Shown here one piece after another: positions 17,544 to 26,664 of a stretch of DNA of 45,715 nt (positions within the stretch are counted from its first letter, which is position 1; each line of letters begins with the position of its first letter). A program made the translations under genes and the position numbers. The DNA is from CAYUJH01 sp964394585 (GTDB taxonomy: Bacteria; Bacteroidota; Bacteroidia; Cytophagales; Flammeovirgaceae): the NCBI GenBank assembly GCA_964394585.1, contig CAYMYI010000022.1:1-45715 (forward strand), in the 5' to 3' direction. The notes under the pieces were generated by a model. The model was not told the DNA's origin. It worked only from the letters and a program-made list of their open reading frames with translations, and did no database searches.

Positions 17544-20500
17544 TTAGGTAGGCAGTTGGAAACCAATCACTAGGATGTCATCAACTTGATTATAGGTTGT
17601 ATTAGGAGAGGGTTTCCGCCACTCGAATAGCTCTTTTTCGAGCGCTACTTGCTGTGCTTCCATAGATTTAGCGCTTATTTGACTTAAGAGGGTTTTGAAA
17701 CGCTTTGCCATGTATTTTTTCCCCTCTTTACCTCCGAACTGATCTTGGAACCCATCGGAGAACATATAGTAGCTAGCCCAAGGGCTCCAATGTACATTTT
17801 GCTCGGTAAAAGTCTGCTCTTTTTCTAAGAAGTTGCCTCCAATGGAGCTTTTACTAGCTTGAATTACTTCGACTTTACCATCGGCAACTACCACAAGCGG
17901 TCGGCGAGCACCTCCAAAGGTAAGCGTTTGTTGAGTAAAATTAAGTACGCAAATACCCATTTCGATACCATCGCGGTTTTGGGTTTCTTTTTGGCGAAGC
18001 GTGGTTTTAATGCGTTGGTTGAGTTGCGTTAAAATGGTTTTAGGGCTAGTGATTTTCTGGAAAACTACAATTTCGTTCAGCATGTCGTTGCCAACAATAC
18101 TGAGCAGTGCACCGGGAATGCCGTGCCCTGTACAGTCGGCAGCCACCAACACGAGTACTTGATCGCCTTGTGAGGTAGTTTGGGGAGTTGACCAATAAAA
18201 ATCGCCACTTACAATATCACGGGGTACGTAGAAAATAAAGCCATCGCGTAGGTGCTTGATAACCTCTTGAGGACGGGGCATCAGGCTGGCTTGAATCCGA
18301 TATGCATAGTTCATACTCGCGATAATTGCTTGGTTGCGTTTCTCTAACTCTACTTTTTGTTGGTTAATTTCCTTATGCTGTACTTCAATGGCTTCATGTT
18401 TCTCTTCTAACAGCGCATTGATTTGCTTCACTTCGGTGGTGCGTTCGTCTACTAATTTTTCTAGTTGCCTATTGCGGCGCTCAATTCGTCGAGTGCGATA
18501 CAAAAAAATGCTTGCAATAAGCAATATACTGGCTACAAGAGCACTCACCCGAAATAAAGTGGTTTCGTACCAGTAAGGAGCAACTGAAAAAGTAAGAGTG
18601 TCGCCGGTGGTATTCCATACGCCGTCGTTATTGGCTGCTATTACCTGGAATGTGTAGGTGCCTTTGGGTAAACCGGTATATACTGCTTGCCGTTCGGTAC
18701 CTATGCGCACCCATCGTTTATCGTAAGGGGAAATTCTGTAACGGAACTCTACTTTTGAGGGAGCTTCAAGACTTAATCCACTATACCCAAATACTAGCCG
18801 TTGGTGCCCCGAAGGTAACTTGATGTTTTTATCTTGTAAATCAATTGCTTTTCCGTCTACCGTGAATGTATGAATGTCTACCGGTGGAGGAAGCGTATTT
18901 TGTAGAATCTGCTTTGGGTTCACTACTACAATGCCTCCAAATGTCGGGATTACCATATTCCCATCAGCATCGATAATAGAATGAGTAGCTCCTACGCATT
19001 GCTCGCTTTTCATACCATCTTCTTTACCATACAAAGCGAAAGAGAGAGTATCGATAACTCCTTCTGCAAACTGGTTAAGCTGTTCTTTTTCTACATAGGA
19101 AATTCCTCTGCTAGTAGGTAACCATACACCCCCAAAGTCATCTTCTAAGAAACCAAATGGGCTATCGCTGGGCAGACCGTTACGCGAGCTAAAGTTTACG
19201 ATTTTTTCGTTATGTAAACGAGAGATGCCACCATTTCCTACAATCCATACCACGCCCTTTTTATCAATATTAATATCGAAAACTAAATTGCTTGCTAAGC
19301 CATTTTGCGTAGTGAGTGTTTTAATTTTACGTTCGGGAGAAACGATGTTAATGCCGCCATTATTAGTCCCTATCCAAATATTTCCTTGGGCATCTCCTTC
19401 GATCGACATGATGAAGTCTGAGGTGAGGCCGTTAGCACGGTTTAAGATTTCAAGAGTACCATCGGTTTTAAAGATAGTAATTCCTCCATCTCGAGTACCC
19501 ACCCAAATATTACCGGCTTGGTCTTCGTATACCATACGTACCAAAATACCTGAAAGGCCGTCTGCTTGGGTAAGAAATGTTTCAGTGCCATCGACTTCTT
19601 TTTTTAATAAGCCTTGATAGGTGCTAAACCAAAGAGTCCCGTGGCGGTCTTTGTGGATGTCGTAGATTCTATCGTTATTAAGTTTAGTTTTTAGAGGAAA
19701 CGGCTGCACCTCTCCGTTTTTCACAAGGTTGACCAGCCCGTTGTTCAACCCCACTAGGTAGGCATTAGGCGCATATTCTGCTACTGAGCCTACCGAGTTA
19801 TATTCTAGACCTTCTTGTTGGGTGTAGTTGAGAAACTTCCCGGCTTTCAGGCGGAACACACCATCGCGCTTTGTGGCAATCCAAAGGTTATTTTCATGGT
19901 CGAACTGAAAGTCTTCGATATAGGCAAGGTTCGATTCGCTATTGAACACCTCGAAGGTATTGGTTAGAGGGTTCCAACGTTGGAGTCCTTGGTCCCACCC
20001 GGCTACCCATAGGCTATTGTGGCGGTCGCGAAGGGTTTTGGAAATGCCCTGGTTACCCAGGGCTTCTACGCGGGTAAATTTCGTATTTTTGAATTCGAAT
20101 AAGCCTGCATAGGTACTAATGAGCATTGAGCCATCCTCTTCGAATAGAATATGATTTACATTTAAGTTCTCGAGGCCTTCATTTTGGGCAAAATGGGTGA
20201 ATTCTTTTCCGTTGTACTCAATGATACCGGCTCCTTCTGTACCAAACCATAGATTACCCGAGGCATCTTCTCCCACAAAATTTACCGATATGGTAAGTAA
20301 CGGTTCAAACTCCATGGGTTTGAACGTGTTGTTTTCAAAAAGGAAGACACCGTTTCCGCGTGTACCTATCCACAGTTTCCCTTTCGAATCAAAAAACAAG
20401 GTTTGTATATAATATTCTTCTCCACCAAATGGTGTAACTTCTCCATTTTTGTAGGCAAGCAGCCCACTGCCTTGTGTGCCCAACCATAGTGTGCTGTCTT

Positions 20501-20822
20501 TGCTCTGAGCTACTACATAAATGGCGTTGGTATTTAGTTCGAGTAAATTTCTGCGGGTGATGCTGGCAAAATTTGCTCCGTCGAAGCGGTTTAGCCCGTC
20601 ATAGGTGGTGAACCACAAATACCCTGTGTAGTCTTGGTACACATTTAAAATATTATTAGAAAGAAGCCCATCGTCGGTAGTCCATTGCTGCGCCATGTAT
20701 TGGTTAAGCGGGCGACGGGGGTCGAGGTCATCGACAACGATCCGGGTTTGAGCATTAGCTATCGTGAGAAAGAAATAAACCCAGCTTCCTAAGAAGTAAA
20801 ATCGCAGAAACGTGAAACGCAT
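17544..20822 (-). CDS. Two-component-regulator propeller / Y_Y_Y / SpoIIE phosphatase sensor protein
   Basis: A large (1092-residue) membrane sensor. After a signal sequence ending near AQTR, about 600 residues form repeated propeller motifs of the type GxLWFGTxGxGI and GNIWIGTNNGGI, as in the periplasmic domain of hybrid two-component systems. A Y_Y_Y domain follows (FRYRISPYDKRWVRIG, YTFQVIAANNDGVW), then a membrane helix, a coiled coil (RRNRQLEKLVDERTTEV onward), and a C-terminal PP2C-type SpoIIE domain. The phosphatase metal-binding residues lie in SGDFYW, AADCTGHGIPGALLS, YYMFSDGFQDQFGG and NQVDDILVIG. So the output is a serine/threonine phosphatase, not a histidine kinase. It could act on partner-switch proteins such as SiaC, encoded 5 kb away, but this is inference. 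Confidence 0.9.
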   Translation of the reverse strand: MRFTFLRFYFLGSWVYFFLTIANAQTRIVVDDLDPRRPLNQYMAQQWTTDDGLLSNNILNVYQDYTGYLWFTTYDGLNRFDGANFASITRRNLLELNTNAIYVVAQSKDSTLWLGTQGSGLLAYKNGEVTPFGGEEYYIQTLFFDSKGKLWIGTRGNGVFLFENNTFKPMEFEPLLTISVNFVGEDASGNLWFGTEGAGIIEYNGKEFTHFAQNEGLENLNVNHILFEEDGSMLISTYAGLFEFKNTKFTRVEALGNQGISKTLRDRHNSLWVAGWDQGLQRWNPLTNTFEVFNSESNLAYIEDFQFDHENNLWIATKRDGVFRLKAGKFLNYTQQEGLEYNSVGSVAEYAPNAYLVGLNNGLVNLVKNGEVQPFPLKTKLNNDRIYDIHKDRHGTLWFSTYQGLLKKEVDGTETFLTQADGLSGILVRMVYEDQAGNIWVGTRDGGITIFKTDGTLEILNRANGLTSDFIMSIEGDAQGNIWIGTNNGGINIVSPERKIKTLTTQNGLASNLVFDINIDKKGVVWIVGNGGISRLHNEKIVNFSSRNGLPSDSPFGFLEDDFGGVWLPTSRGISYVEKEQLNQFAEGVIDTLSFALYGKEDGMKSEQCVGATHSIIDADGNMVIPTFGGIVVVNPKQILQNTLPPPVDIHTFTVDGKAIDLQDKNIKLPSGHQRLVFGYSGLSLEAPSKVEFRYRISPYDKRWVRIGTERQAVYTGLPKGTYTFQVIAANNDGVWNTTGDTLTFSVAPYWYETTLFRVSALVASILLIASIFLYRTRRIERRNRQLEKLVDERTTEVKQINALLEEKHEAIEVQHKEINQQKVELEKRNQAIIASMNYAYRIQASLMPRPQEVIKHLRDGFIFYVPRDIVSGDFYWSTPQTTSQGDQVLVLVAADCTGHGIPGALLSIVGNDMLNEIVVFQKITSPKTILTQLNQRIKTTLRQKETQNRDGIEMGICVLNFTQQTLTFGGARRPLVVVADGKVEVIQASKSSIGGNFLEKEQTFTEQNVHWSPWASYYMFSDGFQDQFGGKEGKKYMAKRFKTLLSQISAKSMEAQQVALEKELFEWRKPSPNTTYNQVDDILVIGFQLPT

Positions 20823-20871
20823 AAGACTCCTACTTTAGAGCTAAAAAACACCTATTGTAAAGGTAAGGCTT

Positions 20872-21897
20872 CTAAATGATATCGTTGTAAATCACATGTA
20901 AAAGGGTTTGCCCAACGGCTTTTAAGGTATTTTTATCAATGGTATTGAGGTCGTCTTGTTGTGTATGCCAATGTTCGAAGAAAGGGCTGCCGTTGGCTCT
21001 GTTATCCAGGTGGATAATGTCGATCATCGTGATTGTCGATTGGGTATTTACAATGTAGTGGTCGTCTGTGATAGGGTCGGCTTGTTCATTTAAAAAGTAC
21101 TGGCTGTACCCTAAACTTCCGGCAGTGGCCCAAATTTTATCCACTACTTTAGGAGCATATTGCATAGAATACCCTTCTTTTCTAAATGTTGCATTAGGAG
21201 CACCTATCATATCGAGGAGTACTCCATAAAAAGCATGATAGTTCGGTTTATGCAAGTTTTCTGTCCAATACTGAGAACCCAAGCAGTAGGTGATTTGTCG
21301 CTCGGTTTGGTTAGTCGCCCCTGCGGGCATTCCGTAATCTTCGGCATCGAAGAAAATGATATCGATTCCCAACGAGGGTTTTAAAGAGTCGGTGCTGATG
21401 GTGCGCGCCATTTCTAAAAGGACAGCCACCCCACTGGCTCCGTCGTTAGCTCCTAAAATAGGTTTGTTTTGCTGCGTTTCATCAGGATCATGGTCGGCGA
21501 TGTGCCGTGAGTCCCAATGTGCCGCTAACAAAACTCTTTTGGTAGCGGCAGGGTGAAAGCTCCCGATAATATTTCTGCCTCTTAATATTGTTCCGTCATA
21601 TGCTTGTATTTCAAAGGGCTGTTCTACCACTTCCCAACCAAACTGTTTGAGCTTGCCCACGAGGTAATCGCCACAGAGTTGGTGTTGCATGGTGTTGGGT
21701 ACACGAGGGCCAAATGCAACTTGTTTTTCTACAAAATGAAAAGCACTGTCAGCATTGAATTCGGGTGTAGGCACGGTGGGCTTACTGCTCGTAGCTGGCG
21801 GTTTTTCCGTAGAAGATTCCTGTTGTTGTTGATTGGAGCAGCCCATGAGTGCCAATATAGCGAGGGATGTAAAAAGCGGGTATAGTAAGGGTTTCAT
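20872..21897 (-). CDS. M28-family lipoprotein, glutaminyl-peptide cyclotransferase-like
   Basis: A zinc-dependent M28 fold protein, exported as a lipoprotein (LALMGC, Cys20) with a Ser/Thr/Pro linker. It resembles glutaminyl cyclases, which convert N-terminal Gln to pyroglutamate. Metal-site candidates are His in LLAAHWDSR, Asp in GANDGASG, Glu in FFDAEDYG and His in EHWHTQQDD. FGPRVPNTMQHQLCGDYL near the start of the domain is characteristic. The length is 341 residues. In Bacteroidota such enzymes modify exported proteins whose signal cleavage exposes Gln. An aminopeptidase role cannot be excluded. Confidence 0.86.
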   Translation of the reverse strand: MKPLLYPLFTSLAILALMGCSNQQQQESSTEKPPATSSKPTVPTPEFNADSAFHFVEKQVAFGPRVPNTMQHQLCGDYLVGKLKQFGWEVVEQPFEIQAYDGTILRGRNIIGSFHPAATKRVLLAAHWDSRHIADHDPDETQQNKPILGANDGASGVAVLLEMARTISTDSLKPSLGIDIIFFDAEDYGMPAGATNQTERQITYCLGSQYWTENLHKPNYHAFYGVLLDMIGAPNATFRKEGYSMQYAPKVVDKIWATAGSLGYSQYFLNEQADPITDDHYIVNTQSTITMIDIIHLDNRANGSPFFEHWHTQQDDLNTIDKNTLKAVGQTLLHVIYNDII

Positions 21898-21917
21898 AGG
21901 TGTTTGTATTGGGAAAT

Positions 21918-21966
21918 AAAAAAAGGAAGCTAGAAATGGATAGAGTGATATCGCAATTTCTAGCTT
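21918..21966 (-). terminator. Rho-independent terminator after cysS
   Basis: A perfect 11-bp inverted repeat (21927-21937 with 21956-21966, arm AAGCTAGAAAT) with an 18-nt loop is followed on the minus strand by CC and seven T residues. It lies 57 nt beyond the cysS stop and before the M28 gene, so the two genes are probably separate transcripts. Confidence 0.8.
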
Positions 21967-22023
21967 ATGATGTGGAGTTGATATACTTATTTTGTATTCA
22001 GGTTTTTTGGTTTTTGAGATGTT

Positions 22024-23517
22024 TTAGGCTTCGTCGTATGCCCAATCGATTCGGTCTTTCATATCCTTTACGGCAATCCCCATATTTTTGAGACCTGCCC
22101 TAATTTTATCTACTTTTTCGTAGGCTTTTTGCGATTTTGCCTCTTGGTATTCGTTCAGTAATAATTCCATCATAGGGTGCAAGTCAGCAGGCTGTTCTTC
22201 GCGTAGCCCGAGTACATCTACTACAAAGGTGGTGTAAGTTTGAATTGCCTTATCGAAAAGCTCTTTTCCTAAAGCGAGCGGATCGAGCTGCCCGGTATGT
22301 ATAGAGTTTATTTTTTTCAATAGGTTGAACAAACCGGCAATGGCAGAGGCTGTGTTGAAGTCGTCGTTCATGCCTCGATATACCGATTGTATAATGCTTT
22401 CTACCTGTTTTTGCTGTTTTTCGTTGGGCGTTTCGCTACCCTCCGGATACGATAATTGTCGGGCTGCTTTGAGCCCGTTCATCATTTTAAGATACCCCTT
22501 TTTAGCTGCTTGAAATGCCTCATCGGATAAGTCCATTGTGCTACGGTAGTGCGTTTGGAGCATGAAGAAACGGAGGGTCATGGGAGAGTAGGGTTGTGAA
22601 AGTAATGTGTTTTTGCCACTGAATAATTCGTGTGGCAGGATGGAGTTTCCAAGCGACTTACTCATTTTTTGCCCGTTGATGGTGAGCATGTTGGCGTGCA
22701 TCCAGAACCGAACCGGCTCGGCATCGTGTGCACCTCGGCATTGGGCTATTTCGCATTCATGATGGGGGAATTTCAAGTCCATACCGCCACCGTGGATGTC
22801 AAATGTTTTGCCCAAATACTTGGAGCTCATCACCGAGCACTCTAAGTGCCAACCCGGAAAACCTACGCTCCAAGGCGATTTCCAACGCATGATGTGCCCA
22901 GCATTGGCTTTTTTCCATAGTGCAAAGTCTACGGAGTTTCGTTTATCATCTTGCCCGTCTAATTCTCGTGAACCACTTAGCAGTTCTTCTAACTTCCTGC
23001 CGGAAAGTTTCCCATAATCAAGCCCTTGTTTTTGATAGGCTTCTACATCGAAATAGACTGAGCCGTTTACTTCGTATGCTAATCCTTTTTCGAGCAGCGT
23101 TTCTACCATTTCAATTTGTTCGATCAGATGCCCAATGGCAGTAGGTTCTACCGAAGGAGGCAAATTGTTGAGCAGGCGCATCACTTCGTGGAAATCCTTG
23201 GTATAGCGCTGCACTATCTCCATAGGTTCTAAGTTCTCGAGCTTGGCTTTTTTGGCAATTTTATCTTCGCCGTCGTCGGCATCGTCGGTAAGGTGGCCTA
23301 CATCGGTAATGTTACGTACATAGCGGACTTTATACCCTAAATGCTGTAAGTAACGATATATCACATCGAAACTGGTGAAGGTGCGCGCGTTGCCTAAATG
23401 TACATTGCTATACACAGTAGGGCCGCAAACATACATACCTACATACGGAGGGTTCAACGGCTCGAAAACTTCTTTTTCGCGGGTGAGCGTATTGTAAATT
23501 TTTAAAGGTGGTTGCAT
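22024..23517 (-). CDS. cysS: Cysteinyl-tRNA synthetase
   Basis: CysRS charges tRNA-Cys. The class I signatures are HLGN (40-43) and KMSKSLGN; the zinc-binding set includes Cys31 in YVCGPTVY, Cys in WHLECSVMS, and HHECEIAQC. The length of 497 residues is typical. The C-terminal anticodon-binding domain ends with the conserved DRIDW(A/S)YDE-like tail. A near-consensus promoter ends only 4 nt before the ATG, which suggests a leaderless mRNA. The secreted nuclease gene lies 98 nt upstream in the same direction. Confidence 0.97.
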   Translation of the reverse strand: MQPPLKIYNTLTREKEVFEPLNPPYVGMYVCGPTVYSNVHLGNARTFTSFDVIYRYLQHLGYKVRYVRNITDVGHLTDDADDGEDKIAKKAKLENLEPMEIVQRYTKDFHEVMRLLNNLPPSVEPTAIGHLIEQIEMVETLLEKGLAYEVNGSVYFDVEAYQKQGLDYGKLSGRKLEELLSGSRELDGQDDKRNSVDFALWKKANAGHIMRWKSPWSVGFPGWHLECSVMSSKYLGKTFDIHGGGMDLKFPHHECEIAQCRGAHDAEPVRFWMHANMLTINGQKMSKSLGNSILPHELFSGKNTLLSQPYSPMTLRFFMLQTHYRSTMDLSDEAFQAAKKGYLKMMNGLKAARQLSYPEGSETPNEKQQKQVESIIQSVYRGMNDDFNTASAIAGLFNLLKKINSIHTGQLDPLALGKELFDKAIQTYTTFVVDVLGLREEQPADLHPMMELLLNEYQEAKSQKAYEKVDKIRAGLKNMGIAVKDMKDRIDWAYDEA

Positions 23518-23521
23518 GGCG

Positions 23522-23550
23522 CAAAAGTAAAGAAGTTGTGTTTAAAACAA
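23522..23550 (-). promoter_or_regulatory. Candidate promoter of cysS, very close to the start codon
   Basis: On the minus strand TACTTTTG (23529-23522) matches TAnnTTTG perfectly, and TTG (23550-23548) lies 18 nt upstream. Only CGCC separates the -7 element from the ATG at 23517, so transcription should begin at or near the start codon. Confidence 0.45.
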
Positions 23551-23615
23551 GGAATTTCGCTTGGGTAAAGTGGAGCGTTAATTGGCAACGAGGGGCTTGC
23601 TTGGTGAGAAGTGCG

Positions 23616-24500
23616 TTATTCGTTCGGCTCCCATTTCGAAAAGTCAGAGGTACTTTCGAGTTGTTCTTCGATGGCATCTGGGAGTTTATGAAAGAAATTA
23701 ATCCCTGTGAGTTCTTCAATACGGTTGATGGGTACCACAAACGACGATAGCGGCTCTTTCGATCCTTCATTTTTCATTAGAAAAGCAATGGCTTTCAGGT
23801 CGGGTTCGCGGTAATCGAGCACCACTTTATAGTAATAGTTTGGCACCGATACGCCATTTTCGCCGATTTTGGGTAGCCATTCTTCGAGTATCCCTCCGGT
23901 AATTACGTATACAGCACCGTTTTCTTCGGCCCATTCGCGCACTTGCTCTTCGAGTTTTTTCCAGATACCTCGGTTAAAACTCGGTACTTGTGGGCTCATA
24001 TTGCTAAAATAGAACGATTCATCCATTGCTGTTTCAGACCACCGCATGTCGGCTGCAGGGGCAAGGTGTCCGCGGTCGTATCCACTTTTTCGGTAGTCGG
24101 CAATGCTTGCTGAACCGGTAGTAACGGTGGGGTCCTCTTTGAAGTTATCAGAGCGCTCAGCTTCGCCTATTAGTTCTTCGGCAGTAAGTTCATACGCTAC
24201 CCAATTGGCTTGTTCATGTGCTTCATTATACGAATATGAAAACCCGGTGTGTGATACATAGGAGGAATTTCCTTTCATCATAGGAATTTCGAGCATACTC
24301 AAATCGATAATTGTATCGGTAGAATGAGTAGCACTGTCCGGTACTGTGAGTGGCTCTTGTGCTCTGGGCTGGGCATTCGCGGTAGAACTGGTAGGTAGGC
24401 TACGGTTTGAGGCATTTTGCTGTGGCGGATTGCAGCTTAAGCATGTAAGGATATATACGGCAATGGCTAAATAGAAAACTGAACTAGGTTTCATATGCAT
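23616..24500 (-). CDS. Exported DNA/RNA non-specific endonuclease
   Basis: A NUC1/Serratia-type beta-beta-alpha-metal nuclease. The active-site motif is YDRGHLAPAADM, with the catalytic His, and the magnesium-binding Asn lies in NMSPQVPSFNRGIWKKLE. A hydrophobic N-terminal segment followed by Cys residues (Cys20, Cys23) and a Ser/Thr/Pro linker suggests an exported lipoprotein, though the lipobox is not perfect. At 294 residues, the catalytic domain covers about 90-280. Met3 could be the start instead of Met1. It likely acts in the periplasm or outside the cell, in nucleic acid scavenging or defence against foreign DNA. Confidence 0.9.
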   Translation of the reverse strand: MHMKPSSVFYLAIAVYILTCLSCNPPQQNASNRSLPTSSTANAQPRAQEPLTVPDSATHSTDTIIDLSMLEIPMMKGNSSYVSHTGFSYSYNEAHEQANWVAYELTAEELIGEAERSDNFKEDPTVTTGSASIADYRKSGYDRGHLAPAADMRWSETAMDESFYFSNMSPQVPSFNRGIWKKLEEQVREWAEENGAVYVITGGILEEWLPKIGENGVSVPNYYYKVVLDYREPDLKAIAFLMKNEGSKEPLSSFVVPINRIEELTGINFFHKLPDAIEEQLESTSDFSKWEPNE

Positions 24501-24823
24501 GGTTTTACATCGGTTTTTTTAAATGAAAGACTATTTTAAAAAAATACTTGGAATCGGGAGTAAATATGCTTTTAAAAGCTGCTATCCTGTGTAACTATTT
24601 TTGATAACAATGTTTAGAAGCGTGTTTGTTGCTAAAGTACAGTGTTATATAATAGGGAAACCTTTGTTGATTTGATATTGGCGAATTACTCTATTAACTT
24701 TAATATCATTGAGTTACCAATTAGTCTGTCAAAAAAAAGCTTCATTATGAAGTCGGCATTGTATTGCTCTGCCTGAATATACTACTCAATTAATAAACAT
24801 ATTTTTAACGAAAAGAATGCATT
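24501..24823. other. Divergent intergenic region upstream of the glycine betaine genes
   Basis: An AT-rich 323-bp region between the divergent nuclease and GSMT genes. It holds one candidate promoter for GSMT (24671-24702) and no small gene or RNA that I can recognise. Confidence 0.55.
24671..24702 (+). promoter_or_regulatory. Candidate promoter of the glycine betaine operon
   Basis: TTTG (24671-24674), a 20-nt spacer, and TAACTTTA (24695-24702) match the -33/-7 pattern with one mismatch in the last base. The leader to the GSMT ATG would be about 115 nt. Confidence 0.35.
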
Positions 24824-25645
24824 ATGAGTGAAGTACTTATCAATCATGAACAAGAACAAAATTATGGTGAAAATCCGCAGAAGGTGCGCGAATCGGAAAA
24901 ATATAAAGAGGAATATGTGCACCGTTTTGTAGAGAAGTGGGATCAACTAATCGATTGGGACGCTAGGGGTAGAGGAGAAGGTACTTTTTTTATCGATGAG
25001 CTAAAACGCCGCAATAAGCATAAGGTACTCGATGTGGCAACCGGTACTGGCTATCATTCAGTTACATTGCTTCAAAGTGGCTTCGACGTTTGGAGTGTAG
25101 ACGGCAGCCCGGTAATGTTGGCAAAAGCTTTTGAAAACGCGAAAAAACGGGGGAAAATCCTCAAAACTATCCATGCAGATTGGCGTTGGCTTAACCGCGA
25201 TGTACACGGCAGGTTCGATGCCATCATTTGTTTAGGAAACTCATTCACTCATTTATTCTCTGAAAACGATCGGCGGAAATCGTTAGCAGAGTATTACTCT
25301 GCCTTAAAACACGATGGGATTCTGATTATCGATCACCGTAACTACGATGCTATTTTGGATAGCGACAAATTTGAAAATAGCCACACATATTACTACGCTG
25401 GTAAAAAAGTAAGTGCGGCACCCGCATACGTAGATGACGGCCTAGCTCGGTTTCGGTACAAATTCCCCGACGATTCAGAATTCTATCTAAATATGTTCCC
25501 GCTGCGTATGGAATACGTAAAGCGTTTACTGAAAGAAGTAGGTTTCCAACGCATTAAAACATACGGAGATTTCAAAGAGCATAATGCTTCTGAAACCCCC
25601 GATTTCTACATCCATATTGCTGAGAAGAAATACTTAGAAGAATAA
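24824..25645 (+). CDS. Glycine/sarcosine N-methyltransferase (GSMT)
   Basis: A class I SAM-dependent methyltransferase of 273 residues that likely converts glycine to sarcosine and then to dimethylglycine, the first two steps of de novo glycine betaine synthesis. It shows the GSMT-type opening YVHRFVEKWDQLIDWDARGR, the SAM-binding VLDVATGTGYHSV (motif I), the acidic VDGSPVMLAKAFENAKKRG, and IIDHRNYD, where active-site Arg/Tyr residues of this group lie. The gene 48 nt downstream encodes the partner enzyme that completes the pathway. This places it in an osmoprotectant operon, usually found in halophiles and halotolerant bacteria. Confidence 0.92.
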   Translation: MSEVLINHEQEQNYGENPQKVRESEKYKEEYVHRFVEKWDQLIDWDARGRGEGTFFIDELKRRNKHKVLDVATGTGYHSVTLLQSGFDVWSVDGSPVMLAKAFENAKKRGKILKTIHADWRWLNRDVHGRFDAIICLGNSFTHLFSENDRRKSLAEYYSALKHDGILIIDHRNYDAILDSDKFENSHTYYYAGKKVSAAPAYVDDGLARFRYKFPDDSEFYLNMFPLRMEYVKRLLKEVGFQRIKTYGDFKEHNASETPDFYIHIAEKKYLEE

Positions 25646-25693
25646 AAACCTATTTACATCAATATTCATTTCTAATAAAATGCTTATAAAATA

Positions 25694-26524
25694 ATGACAG
25701 ACGAAAACTTAGTTTCGACTACAAAATCGTATTATGACTCTAAAGATGCCGATGAGTTTTACTATAATATTTGGGGAGGGGAAGACATCCACGTAGGTAT
25801 TTACGAGTTTCCGGATGAAACCATTTTTCAGGCAAGTAAGCGTACTATTCAACAAATGGTTTCCATGGTAAAATTTATCGATAACCGCACAAAGATTTTG
25901 GATATAGGCGCAGGCTATGGAGGCGCAGCACGGTATTTAGCCTCCAAGTTTCGTTGCTCGGTAACGTGCCTTAATCTTAGTGAGCGAGAAAATGAGCGGA
26001 ATCGCCAAAAAAATAAAAATGTAGGCTTAGAAGATTTAATCCGAGTGGTAGATGGAAACTTTGAAGCACTTCCGTTTGAAGATGCTCAATTTGACATCAT
26101 ATGGTCGCAAGATGCCATTCTACACAGCGGAAATAAGTTGAAAGTATTTGAGGAAGTACACCGTGTATTAAAACCAAATGGGCAATTCATCCTGACAGAT
26201 CCTATGCAATCTGACCACTGCCCCGAAGGTGTACTAACTCACATTTTAGAACGCATCCATTTGCAAGAAATGGGCTCTGTAAAGAGGTACAAAGAGTTTG
26301 CTGCCCAATTAGGTTGGCAAGTCGTAGAAATTAGAGAAATGCCCGAACAACTTGTAAAACATTATACAGCAGTTCAAAAAGAGTTGCAACAACGGAAAGA
26401 AACGCTATTAGAGGTGTGTAGCCCTGCCTACATCGACCGTATGCATACAGGATTAGGGCATTGGATTTCAGGAGGTGAACAAGGGAACTTGAACTGGGGC
26501 GTCTTACACTTTAAAAAAAAATAA
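25694..26524 (+). CDS. Sarcosine/dimethylglycine N-methyltransferase (SDMT)
   Basis: The second enzyme of glycine betaine synthesis by methylation: it methylates sarcosine and dimethylglycine to give betaine, using SAM. The 276-residue protein has YYDSKDADEFYYNIWGGEDI near the N terminus, the SAM motif ILDIGAGYGGAARYLA, WSQDAILHSGNK in the substrate loop and FILTDPMQSD after motif III. All agree with SDMT. It is directly downstream of GSMT. No clear T-rich terminator follows; a hairpin lacking a T run lies about 95 nt later. Confidence 0.92.
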   Translation: MTDENLVSTTKSYYDSKDADEFYYNIWGGEDIHVGIYEFPDETIFQASKRTIQQMVSMVKFIDNRTKILDIGAGYGGAARYLASKFRCSVTCLNLSERENERNRQKNKNVGLEDLIRVVDGNFEALPFEDAQFDIIWSQDAILHSGNKLKVFEEVHRVLKPNGQFILTDPMQSDHCPEGVLTHILERIHLQEMGSVKRYKEFAAQLGWQVVEIREMPEQLVKHYTAVQKELQQRKETLLEVCSPAYIDRMHTGLGHWISGGEQGNLNWGVLHFKKK

Positions 26525-26619
26525 TACCCTAGCCCTCGGAAAGGCGAGCCAACGAGCCACTATAAAACTCAAGAGGATAAATGCTATATTGCCAATAGAG
26601 TAGGTTAGAAATCTGCCGT

Positions 26620-26647
26620 GTAGTGTGCCACTTTTAAGGCACACTAC
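26620..26647 (+). repeat. Perfect 10-bp inverted repeat just before the TPR histidine kinase
   Basis: GTAGTGTGCC (26620-26629) and GGCACACTAC (26638-26647) form a perfect stem with an 8-nt loop (ACTTTTAA). The right arm ends 17 nt before the ATG of the histidine kinase gene. It is not followed by a T run, so it is not a classic terminator. It may be an operator for a dimeric regulator, an mRNA hairpin that shields or exposes the translation start, or a mRNA-stabilising 3' end for SDMT. Confidence 0.7.
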
Positions 26648-26664
26648 CCTTAACTGCTTTTATC

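Noticed and set aside
20840..20865. Possible terminator between the M28 gene and the propeller/SpoIIE gene
   Set aside because: Only a four-pair stem precedes the T run; too weak to call.
23408..23770. A 120-residue minus-strand frame overlapping cysS and the nuclease
   Set aside because: It is a shadow of two well-supported genes in another frame and shows no domain or signal.
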